Of a stretch of DNA of 64,000 bases, positions 1 to 9,789 are shown in pieces. Source of the DNA: Brasenia schreberi (Eukaryota; Streptophyta; Magnoliopsida; Nymphaeales; Cabombaceae); NCBI GenBank assembly GCA_036023115.1, contig JAYKKT010000061.1, positions 12,881,501-12,945,500 of the forward strand, written 5' to 3'. Under the pieces are notes generated by a model. That model did not search any database. It saw only the letters and a program-made list of their open reading frames with translations, and was not told where the DNA came from. Positions within the stretch are counted from its first letter, which is position 1, and the number at the start of each line of letters is the position of its first letter. The position numbers were made by a program, and so were the translations under genes.

Positions 1-111
1 CTAGCTTATTGTGAGTTAACTGCTAACATGGCACATGATAGGGCTTTGTGGAAACAAAGAATTCATGTAGCCGACCCTGTCTAGTATGGGAAAAGGCTTA
101 GTTGTTGTTGT
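1..111 (+). mobile_element. 3' tail of an RTE-type LINE, cut by the window edge
   Basis: The first 111 bases match the last part of the long LINE at 40795-44033 nearly base for base (compare 43915-44033). They end in the same GGCTTAG plus TTG-repeat tail. An RTE-clade LINE typically ends in a short simple repeat rather than poly(A). No coding region is left here apart from the extreme C-terminus. The left boundary lies outside the window. Confidence 0.85.
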
Positions 112-244
112 ACCATTGCTAGTGTTGTACTTCATGGCATGTTTCTAATGGCCTTCATCAAAACTTATTCAATGTCAATCCATGCACCTTTGACTTATCT
201 TTTCCATTTGGTTAAACCATGCAAAATCTATAGCATTTGTGAGT

Positions 245-455
245 AGAACAACAACAACTAAGCCTTTTCCCATACTAGATGGGGTCAGCTACATAGATTC
301 TTGTTTTCTACTGAGCTCTATCATAATTCGTAGAATCCGTGATAAATAAGTGTGATAAAGTTTTACGTTGACTGTCGAAAGCCTAACATAACACTCCTCT
401 TTTATCCGAGCTTGGGACTGGCCGTGCAAGGGTGATCCCTTCATGGGCAGAGTTC
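245..455 (-). mobile_element. Miniature RTE-derived element, copy 1, with target-site duplication
   Basis: Read on the minus strand, this 211-bp unit begins with about 130 bp that match the 5' leader of the LINE at 40795. It then jumps to the last ~60 bp of the same LINE, ending in TTG repeats, so it has LINE ends and no coding middle. It is flanked by a 16-bp direct repeat with one mismatch (229-244 and 456-471, core CATTTGTGAGT). It was therefore inserted as a unit, presumably by enzymes of a full-length RTE. Confidence 0.8.
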
Positions 456-471
456 TATAACATTTGTGAGT

Positions 472-1208
472 GACTGTGATTAATTTTTTCAATGACTTAT
501 TCAGGAGAACTCTATATAATAACCTTTAACTGAATGTTTTTTTATGATACCTAACCTCTTATCCATTGCATTGTTATCTTCAGATTTGTGGTTGTGGCTC
601 GGTTACCCCATAGGCAAACCATTCAAGCCCTATGACAAATACCGACTTAACCCTTTCTGTGTCTCAATGCAAGATCCAAGGGCCTTTCTGTCCTCGGAAA
701 TTTTCAAATTGCCACCAAATTATTCCTTAGAAATTGATGGTCTCAAAAGTTTGGGTTTGGGCAATTTTGAAATTTCACAAATGAATATTTAATTTTACTA
801 ACCCTTAAAGATCATACATCTAATTATTGGAATCTTATAAGAAATCTTGGCCTACATGATTAGTTGTTTTGGACTTTAGGTGTTATCAAACTCAGTGATA
901 AATCCTAGTTATGCGAAATTTTCATGAGCATTTGTGGAGCTCGTCATGCATTGTCGGTGTTATTTGTATAGCACCAGTCTAGTGACAGTATTTGGATATG
1001 GGTGTGGTTGAAAATCCACACACGGTGATGAAAGAAGTTCTAAAAAAAGGTGGTTTTGGCAGTGACATCAGTTTTTTCGTTCCTGTGGTTTTCAACAAAT
1101 ATGTTTAAGATGGTGGAGGGTGGTGATCAGTGATTGAAACGGTAGACCTATATGAAAAGCTAGATGATGGATGATTATGTTCCATGTGGAATTATGCATA
1201 TAAAACTA

Positions 1209-1212
<4 letters not shown>
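472..1212. other. Gene-free AT-rich stretch
   Basis: No recognisable coding region, RNA gene or mobile element is seen. The only long open frame (544-792, plus strand) gives a protein with no familiar motif and no convincing start context. Confidence 0.5.
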
Positions 1213-1244
<32 letters not shown>

Positions 1245-1375
1245 CAGTCCATTGAGAGAGACGGGAGTTAGTGATACAGAGAAACAGGGAGCTTTCTCTC
1301 TTGAGAGAAAGAGAGAAACAAAAGAGGTTCAAGAGAGAAAGGAGGGTCTTGGGTGGTTAGTTATAGAGAGAGATG
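1213..1375. repeat. (TA)n microsatellite followed by a GA-rich tract
   Basis: A run of alternating TA covers 1213-1241. From about 1250 to 1375 the strand is rich in GAGAGA. This is simple-sequence DNA of the kind seen near many plant genes, but no gene start is visible next to it. Confidence 0.9.
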
Positions 1376-1779
1376 GAAGGGGGTGGGGTTTGGGGGATTC
1401 TTGCAAGAGAGAGAGGGGTTAAGGTTGGCAGAAAAAAGGTTATATACATGATTCTAAGGCCGTTGGAAGTCGATCTCATGTTAATGAGATCTACCTTGAG
1501 GATTTATTTCTATCCAGTTTGCATCCTCCTGTTTCTCTCTCTTTCTTTATATATATAAAATAAAGTTTTAACCAACATAGTCCTCCTTTATCCATTTGAG
1601 ACGAAACAAAAGTGAAAAACACTACACGAAATGAACTAAACACGCAGGCCAAAATGATACCTCGGCCTGGCTAGGTTGAGCCATTCGGAGACCCGCAAAG
1701 AAAAGGGCACCCGCTTCACTACATGGACACAGCATAATATCATACCTCACATGCATATTATGAAACACAATGGGGAAGC

Positions 1780-1866
1780 TGAAGCCAACAAATGCTCTGA
1801 GTATTGAACTCATAGCCTTTAACTTGTGAGTGAACCACGTAGCCCAGTGAGCTATTGCGCTTTGAG
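1780..1866 (-). repeat. SINE-like tRNA-derived fragment
   Basis: On the minus strand, TAGCTCACTGGGC resembles a pol III A box and GAGTTCAATAC, about 45 bases later, resembles a B box. Similar minus-strand pieces occur at 29025-29100 and 29650-29735. No clear 3' tail or target duplication is seen, so these are probably old tRNA-derived SINE heads. Confidence 0.45.
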
Positions 1867-1967
1867 CAAAAAAAACTTGTCCAAAATGATGAGGGTATGG
1901 CCATGATGATGTTATCTGATGACATTCATAGTGAGCGTGGCTCTTAAAGAACACTTACCAGCTAAAT

Positions 1968-2757
1968 AACGTTAGCATCGGAGAAGACCAGATGTCGACA
2001 GGAGTCAGGATCAACTGATCATGGCCGTGACCATCAAAGTAACCCATGATCTTTGCATGTAAATCCCCAACATCCTCAAGTTCCGGGGACGAAAAGCCTG
2101 TCCACGTAGCGTTCCCAAGCACTACCGATCCCCCAATGTCAACATCATACCCGGAAACAATTTAGACATCAACACTTATATATTTATATATAACATCTGT
2201 CCCTGTGTATAGAAACTGGTAGCTGATGCTAGCTGTAGTAGCCACTGTTAGTTTCGACAATTTCTTTTCTGTTAATTTTTATCAGATATGACTTCTTAAA
2301 TTAGATAAAACCTTAAAGCTAATGATGACAGAGTTACAGTACTAAGTACCTAGTGGGACTTGAACCAAGTGCCTGTAGACCAGCACTTTGTTGAGCACCA
2401 GATAGCCGAACCGGACACATTCGCACTGGTAAACAAAATGACAAGAAACAAGCAGTCTTCATATTAATGTCATGCATATAACTTACCAAGAAGCAGAACC
2501 TGAATCCAGCAATGACAGGGTTCTCTATGAACACTGCAGCAAGCTCGAGCTCACCCACTTGACCAGTGAAGGTCTGTGTGTGAAGCGCACGCAGTGAGTC
2601 GTTTCATATGGCAGTGAAGATGGGTGGACCGGCGAGGTGCCATAGTTTCTTGCTTTCTATCACACTTCTCCAGAGCCCAGCAGTTTCGTAGGCATCCAAC
2701 AGAAGCGCGTTTCCATCTTTGCTTGAAGAGCGATGCGAGTTCAGTGTCTTCTTCCAT
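1968..2757 (-). pseudogene. MATE (DTX-type) efflux transporter pseudogene, N-terminal half
   Basis: Minus-strand translation in shifting frames gives a start (MEEDTELASL), then SKKLWHLAGPPIFTAI, a stop, then TFTGQVGELELAAV and ENPVIAGF. After a ~320-bp break it gives LGTLRGQAF and RMLGIYMQRSW. These are the landmark blocks of plant DETOXIFICATION MATE carriers, where the last two normally read ALETLCGQAF and MLGIYMQRSW. They belong to the first transmembrane segments of these H+-coupled metabolite exporters. There is a frameshift after about residue 18, a TGA inside the first helix, and further shifts around 2150. The 2161-2486 break may be an intron or an insertion and holds a SINE-like piece. 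The C-terminal two thirds are absent below 1968, so this is a dead copy. Confidence 0.8.
2342..2405 (-). repeat. SINE-like fragment inside the MATE pseudogene
   Basis: On the minus strand, GGTTCAAGTCCCACTAGG resembles the B box and T-stem of a tRNA-derived SINE. It lies in the 2161-2486 segment that separates the two matching blocks of the MATE pseudogene, so it may be part of what interrupted the gene. Confidence 0.35.
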
Positions 2758-4299
2758 CTTAAATAACTGCACAATAAAATGCATGAGCATCCTCGAGCCC
2801 AGCTCCTCTTTACCTTCTAAATTACCAAAAGTTCACAGCCCAGTGTACCTCTATTTGTGTTCAGCGGCATTTCAGCTGTCTAGGTTCTATGATCAGTTTG
2901 ACCACTCGCTCTCTCTCTCACTCTCACACACACATATATATTGCAGATATTTGGATTTGATATTGGTGGTCTTTCTTTATTGGACTCGTAGCAGGTAGGC
3001 ACTTGAAATTTTAGTTGCCACAATGTTTTGAAGTTGTCAGTAGCGGTCTGCTAGCTTTTAATTATTTTGCAATCAGCACGGATTCCTCCACATTAAAGAC
3101 AGGCCATTGAATACTAAACTTCGATTCGAATTAAATACTCTCGATGGTACCTTTGTTGCTTCTACATAAGTTGAGAAAGTAGTGAGATGGAAATTTATGA
3201 GACTTTTGGGGAGAGTTGAAAACATCTTGGTAAGTTGTTTCATATGCGAACAGACATTCAAATGGGTACTTTCTCTTTCTTGTTTAAGTATACTACGTTT
3301 AGATGATGGTTACCTTGGGTGAAATCGAGACAGCCATGCTCAACTTAGCTCGTTTAAGAAACGCTCAGTTCGAGCTCGAATTTCCATGCTTCAGCCCAAT
3401 CGAACTATATTCGAGGAGCTTGAGCTCCATCTTTGTAGACTCACCTAAGATCGTCTAGTCATTACAGGAGAAAGAGGGAGAGAAAAACATTAAAAGTGAG
3501 TGGGGACCTCGTGAAATGAGAGAGCGAAGAAACAGAGCAAAAAGAAAAATGGGAGTGGAAAGAAGGGCTCGAAGGTGATCGGATTAGATAAATATTATAT
3601 ATAAATATACACAAAGCTCGATTAGGATCGCAAGCTACTCTAGCCGGGTATTAGTGAGCTCAAGCTCATTTGTTTCATATGTCAAGCTCGACTCAACCTC
3701 AGCTTGAGTTCAACTAGACCAAGCGGAGATCAAGTTATCATGCAGCGAGTGTCAAATATTACACATGTAGCTCGGCTCGCTTATATATCCCTATGAGTAG
3801 CTAGTGGAACTTGAAATGAGGGTATAATGACTTCTTCTAGGAGGTAAAACAAACTGCAACAAGGAGTATGGTAAATTTGTGAAACCCAACTAAATTTGAT
3901 TTGACTTGGATGTGTGTTAGGATTATGGTAAATTTGAGGAAATATCTCCCAACTAAAATTCAAATGTTTTGAGTCGTTTTAAAAATCATATAAATGAATT
4001 TTAATGCTTCTAATGTTTAAGATTACGACTTCCAATCGTGCTATCTGAAAAGAAAACTCAAGTTGGATGATTTTCAGGGGGAGTGATGAAAATCAAATTT
4101 GGCAACAAGAAAATAACGGTAATGAAAGAATAAATTTTAACAAAAGACACTTCCAACATGCATGGTGAAATTAAAATAGACTCAAGGGAGGATCTCAAAA
4201 GATGTTTTCTTTTAGTACCATAGAATTTTTAAGAATTAATGTCGTAGAATCCATTAGAACTCTAAAGTAGAGATGCTTGTTTGCGAAATGCACAAGAAT
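2758..4299. other. Gene-free stretch with a GAGCTC/AAGCTCG-rich patch
   Basis: No supported gene. From about 3340 to 3430 and 3610 to 3790 the motifs GCTCGA, GAGCTC and AAGCTCG recur on both strands, giving many short palindromes. Such patches are common in the non-coding ends of decayed plant DNA transposons, but no terminal repeats or target duplication could be fixed. Microsatellites are short (CT/CA at 2907-2940). Confidence 0.45.
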
Positions 4300-4940
4300 T
4301 GCATTGTGAGGAGCCCTCATGTAGCATCCGCTACGGATCTCCACCAAGCACGGGAAAGGGCTTGGATGAGGCCAAGGTTAAAAGTTGATGCAACTGGACG
4401 ATAGTAGCAATACAACTTATATGAGCCGATGACTACTAAGAACAGCTTAGACGTGATGCTTGAAGCACTTGTCAATGATCTCTTGCCACCGTTGAATGAT
4501 TTTGATAAATAAATGTCATCCATGATAAAGACAAGGTGCATGAAGATAACATAAGTTTATATATTCAGCACCAAACATACATTTTCATGTTTGATAATGT
4601 TTAACATGCACACTTCGGTTATGAGGATGAGTCTGCTTCTTCATATACTCGACGTATTCTTCTTTGGAGCAGCAAACGGTTCCACATCAAAGGCAAGGCA
4701 TTTTGAGGTCTGCTTCACCAACTCCATGAAACTCACCAGATTCAGGTTGATGATGCACCAATGGAGTGTTGCCAATGAAGTCTGGAACCACCTTGTCTGA
4801 AATAAGAGAAGCGATACGATATAATTCCTCACCAATATAAGCCATTTTGAGTAATACTCGCCAATGGCGGATAAGTGCATGATGTGGCCATATGGATACG
4901 ACAGAAGTGAATTTAATAATATTTAGATATATCAACAAAG
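4300..4940. other. Exon-like fragments of an unrecognised gene
   Basis: Two pieces look coding but were not recognised. On the plus strand near 4440-4510 one frame reads SLDVMLEALVNDLLPPLNDF. On the minus strand near 4845-4690 one frame reads MAYIGEELYRIASLISDKVV and continues for about 30 residues before a stop. The same open sequence reappears in a neighbouring frame toward 4641. Stops and frame changes interrupt both, so they are probably remains of a host gene or transposon protein. Confidence 0.3.
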
Positions 4941-4944
4941 AGCA

Positions 4945-5155
4945 ATAGTTCACCTGGCTAGGGGTTCGGGTCACATGTTGAAGGCCATGAGTTCAATACC
5001 GGAAGCGTACATCTGGCAGCCCAGTACCCGAATAAGAAAAAGAAATGCCTGAGAGCAAAAAGGTCTGATGCTCTCCTTGCTAGTTTTGTTGACTTCAAAA
5101 CAACTTCAAATTGAAGGTCAAGAGTTTGATACCCGGGGACATCACGTGGCATGGG
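4945..5155 (+). repeat. Two adjoining SINE-like fragments
   Basis: At 4949-5010 the plus strand has a tRNA-like pair, CCTGGCTAGGGGTT and GAGTTCAATACCGG. A second unit at 5066-5150 has CCTTGCTAG followed by GAGTTTGATACCCGGGG. The second resembles 48630-48745. A- and B-box spacing fits tRNA-derived SINE heads. No clean ends were found. Confidence 0.4.
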
Positions 5156-5168
5156 TCTGTTTCTCTAT

Positions 5169-5378
5169 ACAACAACAATTAAGCCTTTTCTCATACTAGA
5201 TGGGGTTGATTACATAGATTCTTTATTTTGATAGAGTTCTATCATAATTTGTAGAATTCATACTAAATAAGTCCGACAAAGTTTTACGCCGGCTGTCAAA
5301 GCCTAACACAACCCTTATCCTTTATAGGGCTTGGGACAAGTCATGCAAGGGTGTGATCCCTTAAATGAGCAGAGTTCT
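5169..5378 (-). mobile_element. Miniature RTE-derived element, copy 2
   Basis: Same composition as 245-455. The minus strand starts with AGAACTCTGCTCAT, runs through the RTE leader-like segment and ends in AGGCTTAATTGTTGTTGT. The two copies align over their whole length with scattered differences, so both descend from one internally deleted master rather than from independent truncations. A target duplication is not clear here. Confidence 0.75.
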
Positions 5379-6239
5379 CTCAATTTCTTAATATAAAAAA
5401 AAAAAAGGTCTCAAGGCAGGTTTTATAAATACATATCTATCTTTTACATGACTTGGACCATGGCATCTATTGTCATTCCCATCAAATCAATTTCACAAAT
5501 GCGGTAACCAAACCAAACAATGAGAATTCCTCTTTTCACTGAAGAAAGATTGTTATAATTTTGAGAAGTAATTTTATCACGTAAATTTCACATGGAAGAA
5601 AATTTTGACTCAGAAATCCATTTTATTAGAAGAAAAATGTCCTACCAGAAGTTTTTCGACTTTTTTTTGCTACATGATGGGAAAACAACTTGTTCCAGAA
5701 AACGGAGGCAAACAGAACCATGCACCAAGGTCATCTTCAGCTGTCCGTGTGGTAAATAGATGAGCACATCGATAAACACACACAAATGTATAGGGGTATA
5801 TACATGCACGCAGATGCATACTTCGTAATATGCTCAATTGTATCTCATCCAACATTGAGGATGAAAAAATCAAAGATTTAATTGCACAAATCCATTTAAG
5901 GGGAACTTCTTAACCATAAAATGTTTCTTTTTGTGCACGCAATCAATGTAATATTCTTGCTGCATTAATTTAGCCACCAACTGCAAAGATCTAACTTCAT
6001 TAGTGTGTTAAGATGTTTCGATGGGAAAAATTCATAATAAAAGAGATGCACAGAATATGGCAAGACACCATATGAAACCTAAATCTGCTATACATACAGA
6101 CACACTTATAGATATACGTACGTATGTATGTGCAAGTGTGTCTCTAAAGACCAACTAGATTTAAAGATATCCAAGGAAACCTCATATGCAAAAACGAGAA
6201 AAAAGGTGGAAAACAAAACATATAAACAAAGAAGACAAA
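5379..6239. other. Gene-free AT-rich stretch
   Basis: Apart from a poly(A)-like run at about 5395-5406, no coding, RNA or mobile-element signature was recognised. Confidence 0.5.
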
Positions 6240-6254
6240 TCCCAAGTTAGTAAG

Positions 6255-6465
6255 TGATCGAAGACACTCTGAGTTTACTCGAGCTGAGACTCCATACATG
6301 CACTGGCCTTGGACAGTTTGCACAATGGACGTATTGAATCTTTGCAACAACATGAGACATCACTAGAGATGAAGAAGTGGGGGAATCTTTTGTTGAATAT
6401 GGGGGCACATTTGTAGTCTCTGAAACAGTTATTAGTTGCATACATTTTAAATATTATAGTATTAT
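6255..6465 (-). other. Conserved exon-like segment, unit A
   Basis: On the minus strand a pyrimidine-rich tract ending in GTTTCAG precedes an open frame of about 50 codons. The same segment lies at 9835-10035 in unit C. In unit A one frame reads VPPYSTKDSPTSSSLVMSHV and then has a Cys-His pattern (YVHCANC). In unit C that frame is broken, while a different frame stays open in both. No family was recognised; it may be the tail of another tandem NAC copy. Confidence 0.3.
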
Positions 6466-6894
6466 GAAGTTTAAGTAAATTCACCTAAAAAAACAGAAAA
6501 GAACTATTCTGTAATTAATTGAAATATTCTTTCAATTGTATAGTTGCATCACATAAGTTGGTGCTCCATTGTTATGAAGGGATATGTGTTTGTGGAAATT
6601 ATGGAATGATCGGAGGTGAAAAGAAAGTAGAGTTTGTCAATTCCCAAGACACTCGGTTTCATGCTTTTTCGTTTCCTCTCGTCATGGGGTAGTTAGTGGT
6701 TGAATGTTTAATCACTAATAATTTTCTTTTTTCACTTTGGTTTGTTATTAGCTTTCTTCACCTTTTCTTAATTTGACATATATATGTGTGTGTGTTTTGT
6801 CTTTTACAATAGGAAGTCGAAGCCATGCAATCTCTAGGAGTCAAACTCCTACCTACCGAAAGGGCACAAGAGCATCCTATCTTCGTTCATGTGC

Positions 6895-6953
<59 letters not shown>
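6895..6953. repeat. (TA)n(TG)n microsatellite
   Basis: A TA run followed by about 40 bases of GT dinucleotides. The matching position in unit C (10578-10603) has only a short TA run, so the repeat expanded or shrank after the duplication. Confidence 0.9.
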
Positions 6954-6954
<1 letters not shown>

Positions 6955-7079
6955 CAGTTAGTGCCTATGTTATTTTTAGTGTTACTATCTATGTATTCTA
7001 CTAAATTAGCTTGCTCAGTACAAAACATTTTAGAGTAACAAGGAAGAACCTTCTCATGGTAGTTTTTTAATTAAGAAAA

Positions 7080-7900
7080 AGCTTAGAATAAGGTGCTAAG
7101 AGATAGTTTTTAGAGAACCTACTAACAAAGGAATGATGGATTAAGGATCAACTTTAAGTCTATATTATTTTTTTTGGTTATTGATGAGTTAACAAAGCAT
7201 ATTCAAAATAAAATATGTTAGTTATGTTAGTGATGGATGATACTATGCTAATGGATAAATGTAAGGAAAAATTTAACAAAAATTGGAACTATATAGAGGA
7301 ACATTATAAAATAAAGTCAAAAGGAAAGTTTTAAGCACAAAGGTCAATTTTTTAGTGGGACTAAAAATGATAGAGATAATGCACATAAAATAAGCACAAA
7401 TTGATTAAAATATATAAGTGTATCAGTGATTTTATGTGAGAATAATATACCAATAAAGTTGAAAGGTAAATATTATAAATGACCCACTATTTTACCTGTT
7501 ATTTGAATGTTGGATAGTGAATCATAATGTACAAAAGATGTTTGTGATAAAATTGAAGAGGTTGAGATGGATGCATAATCACAAAAGGAAAGATTGTATT
7601 TGTAAGGAGGTTATGAGAGACAAATTGGGAGTGAAGATGATAAAACGAGTAGAATCCTTTAAGATAGTTTCAACATGTGGAAAGGTAATCAAAGCAGACT
7701 ATAGTAAGAAAGTATGAGAAGCTAGATGGTAAATATATTAAAAGAAGAAGAGAAAGACCATGAAAATGTTTGAAGTAAATACTAAACAATGATCTATCTT
7801 CTGTTGAGTTAACTATTAGCATCACACATGATCGAACCTTATAAATACAAAGAATCCATCTAGACGACCCCTTCTAGTATGAGAAAAAGCTTTGTTGTTT
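7080..7900 (+). mobile_element. Degenerate RTE LINE fragment (3' half), unit A
   Basis: The segment follows the 3' half of the LINE at 40795-44033. It includes GATGAGTTAACAAAGCATATTC, the region encoding NHNVQKMFVIKLKRLRW (in the long LINE NHQHVQKMSVTEMKMLRW), and the end GACGACCCCTTCTAGTATG. Many stops and short deletions show it is old. The simple-repeat tail has decayed to TTGTTGTTTATTG. Confidence 0.75.
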
Positions 7901-8389
7901 ATTGTTTGTGTGTATGCGAGTGTGAAAGAGTGAGAAAGAACCCATAATTTTTTAACGTGGTTCAAAGTGTGACTTATTCATTCAACCATATCCAAGAAGA
8001 GGCTTCCACTATACTCAAAGCATATTACAATCAATCGTTTTCATCACTCAAACAAATATTTTCTTTCATGATTTTTTAATTTAAGCCTTGACCCCATGTA
8101 GCCTGACTTTGTTGATTCATGTGTGTGAGCTTTCTCATTTCCATTTTCTTTTAAATCACAGCCCATCATATATCTATTTTTAGTTTTTAAAAGGTATCAC
8201 TCCAAAATGACAAGTAAGATGGAAAATATCTTATTGGACGATCAAGCTATAGACTACTCTAGTAAAATCTCATCGACATCTCAAAGTTATTATCAAGTAC
8301 CCTTGTCAGCATCATCATTTCTATCGATGTAAATGCCTTAGTTGAGGTGGGTTGCATAGTGCATACCATCTCAATCACTTTTGAGTATC

Positions 8390-8965
8390 ATGGGAAAGGT
8401 GACAAACAGCTGGCCCATTCGTGAAGAAGCTCTATATCATAATGCCTTATGATTTTATCATCTGGCTTCTCTAGCAAATATTTCTCAATTTATCTCAACT
8501 TTTTGAAGGCATCCTGATAATTTGAACCAAGTTGATTTGTATTTGAATAGTTTTTATGGTGAGAACTCTTGGGCCAAGATCCCTCAAAGTACAAACTAAC
8601 AGCATAAGTGGGAACCACCCACATATTGCTCAAGGTTTGGTTGTGTTTCTTTGTTGGTGATAGTGGTACTCCATCTGAAGTTTGATCAATTATGTGTGTA
8701 CCATCATTGTTGAACACCTTTTTGATTCCTTTTACCGTATAACTATAATTTTCATATTCTTATTTTATTGCATTATCTACATGCATTAACTTTTCAATAT
8801 CTTCTGTTAAGAAACAAATATCCCGATCAAGCCTTCCCTCAACGATATCATACTCTTGTGACAACCTTTTGATTTCTTCACAACTTGACCCTTCATCATT
8901 TCATTTTTTTTAGCCGATTGTTTTAGCTTTTCTTTTCATGGCTCATTTGATTTGGTCATTCTATA
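8390..8965 (-). pseudogene. NAC transcription factor pseudogene, last exon only
   Basis: The minus strand matches the last coding exon of the intact NAC gene at 12203-12817. Shared blocks include DGVPLSPTKKHNQT (intact copy DGVPLPPTKKQKQT), YFEGSW and YSNTNQLGSN. Frameshifts and stops separate the blocks, and the frame of the subdomain E region near 8960 is lost. The exons for the DNA-binding part of the NAC domain are missing because the duplication breaks off at about 9077. It cannot make a functional factor. Confidence 0.8.
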
Positions 8966-9077
8966 TATCTTACATATTACACTTTTTTCATTCTACATTA
9001 AATTTATTTGAATGTCAAAAAAACTCTTAAAACATACGTAGACCTTCGACAATGATATATCAAAAGTTTAAATAAGC

Positions 9078-9355
9078 TTGTGAATGCAATAGATGATCAA
9101 ATAAGGGAGAATCCTTTAAGATGGATTCAACATATGAATATGCAATTGCAGGAGACTTTGATAGGAAGATATGAGAAACTAGATGGTAAATATACTAAAA
9201 GAAGAGGAGAAAGACCAGAAAAATGTTTAAAGTATACAATAAAGAATAATCTACCTTCTATTGAGTTAATTATTAGCATCACACATGATCAAATCTTATA
9301 AATACAAAAAAATCATCTAGTCAACCCCATGTAGTATAAGAAAAAGCTTAGTTAT
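9078..9355 (+). mobile_element. RTE LINE 3' fragment, partial unit B
   Basis: The plus strand encodes REN-PLRWIQH...RYEKLDGKYTKRRGERPEKC and ends in a decayed TAGTTATTGTTTATT tail. This is the terminal part of the RTE reading frame, like 43740-44030. It abuts the NAC exon pseudogene at about 9077, marking a rearrangement joint. Confidence 0.7.
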
Positions 9356-9789
9356 TGTTTATTTTTTTTGTGTGTGAGTGAGAAGGAGTGAGAAAGAGCC
9401 CATAGTTTTTTGAACAAGGTTCAAAGTGTGAATTATTCATTCAACCATATTCCAGAAGAGGCTTCCACTATGCTCAAAGCATATTACAACCAATTGTTTT
9501 CAACACTCAAACAAATATCTCCTTTCATGATCTTTTTTAATTTAAGACTTGTCCCCATGTAGCCTAACTTTGTTGATTCATGCTTACAAGCTTTCCCATT
9601 TTCATTTTATTTTGAAGCACAACCAACCATATCTCCATCTTTAAATTTTAAAAAACATCAATCCAAAATACATTAGTGGATTATCAAGTTATAGACTTCT
9701 TGAATAAAATCCAATCAGAATCGGCATGTCTGTAGCGAAAACGAAGTTTTAGTTAAGCTTTGATGTGTCTATTTTGGAGAAATGCCATC
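9356..9789. repeat. Partial duplication unit B (NAC 3' flank)
   Basis: This segment repeats 7905-8290 and 11790-12130, for example TTCAAAGTGTGA, GAAGAGGCTTCCACTAT and CTCAAAGCATATTACAA. It stops before the NAC exon and then runs straight into unit C. The three flanks show at least two duplication or deletion events. Confidence 0.7.

Larger units (their letters stand above)
6240..9077. repeat. Segmental duplication unit A (NAC 3' exon + flank + RTE fragment)
   Basis: This unit matches 9790-12900 in the same order. It has a conserved minus-strand segment (6250-6490), a microsatellite at the same place (6895-6953 versus 10578-10603), RTE LINE debris, a NAC gene 3' flank, and the NAC last exon. 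Identity looks around 80 percent by eye, broken by indels. The right edge at about 9077 falls just inside what is an NAC intron in the intact copy and joins directly to RTE sequence. Confidence 0.75.

Noticed and set aside
1622..1954. A 110-aa minus-strand open frame
   Set aside because: It covers a SINE-like fragment and no known protein motif appears.
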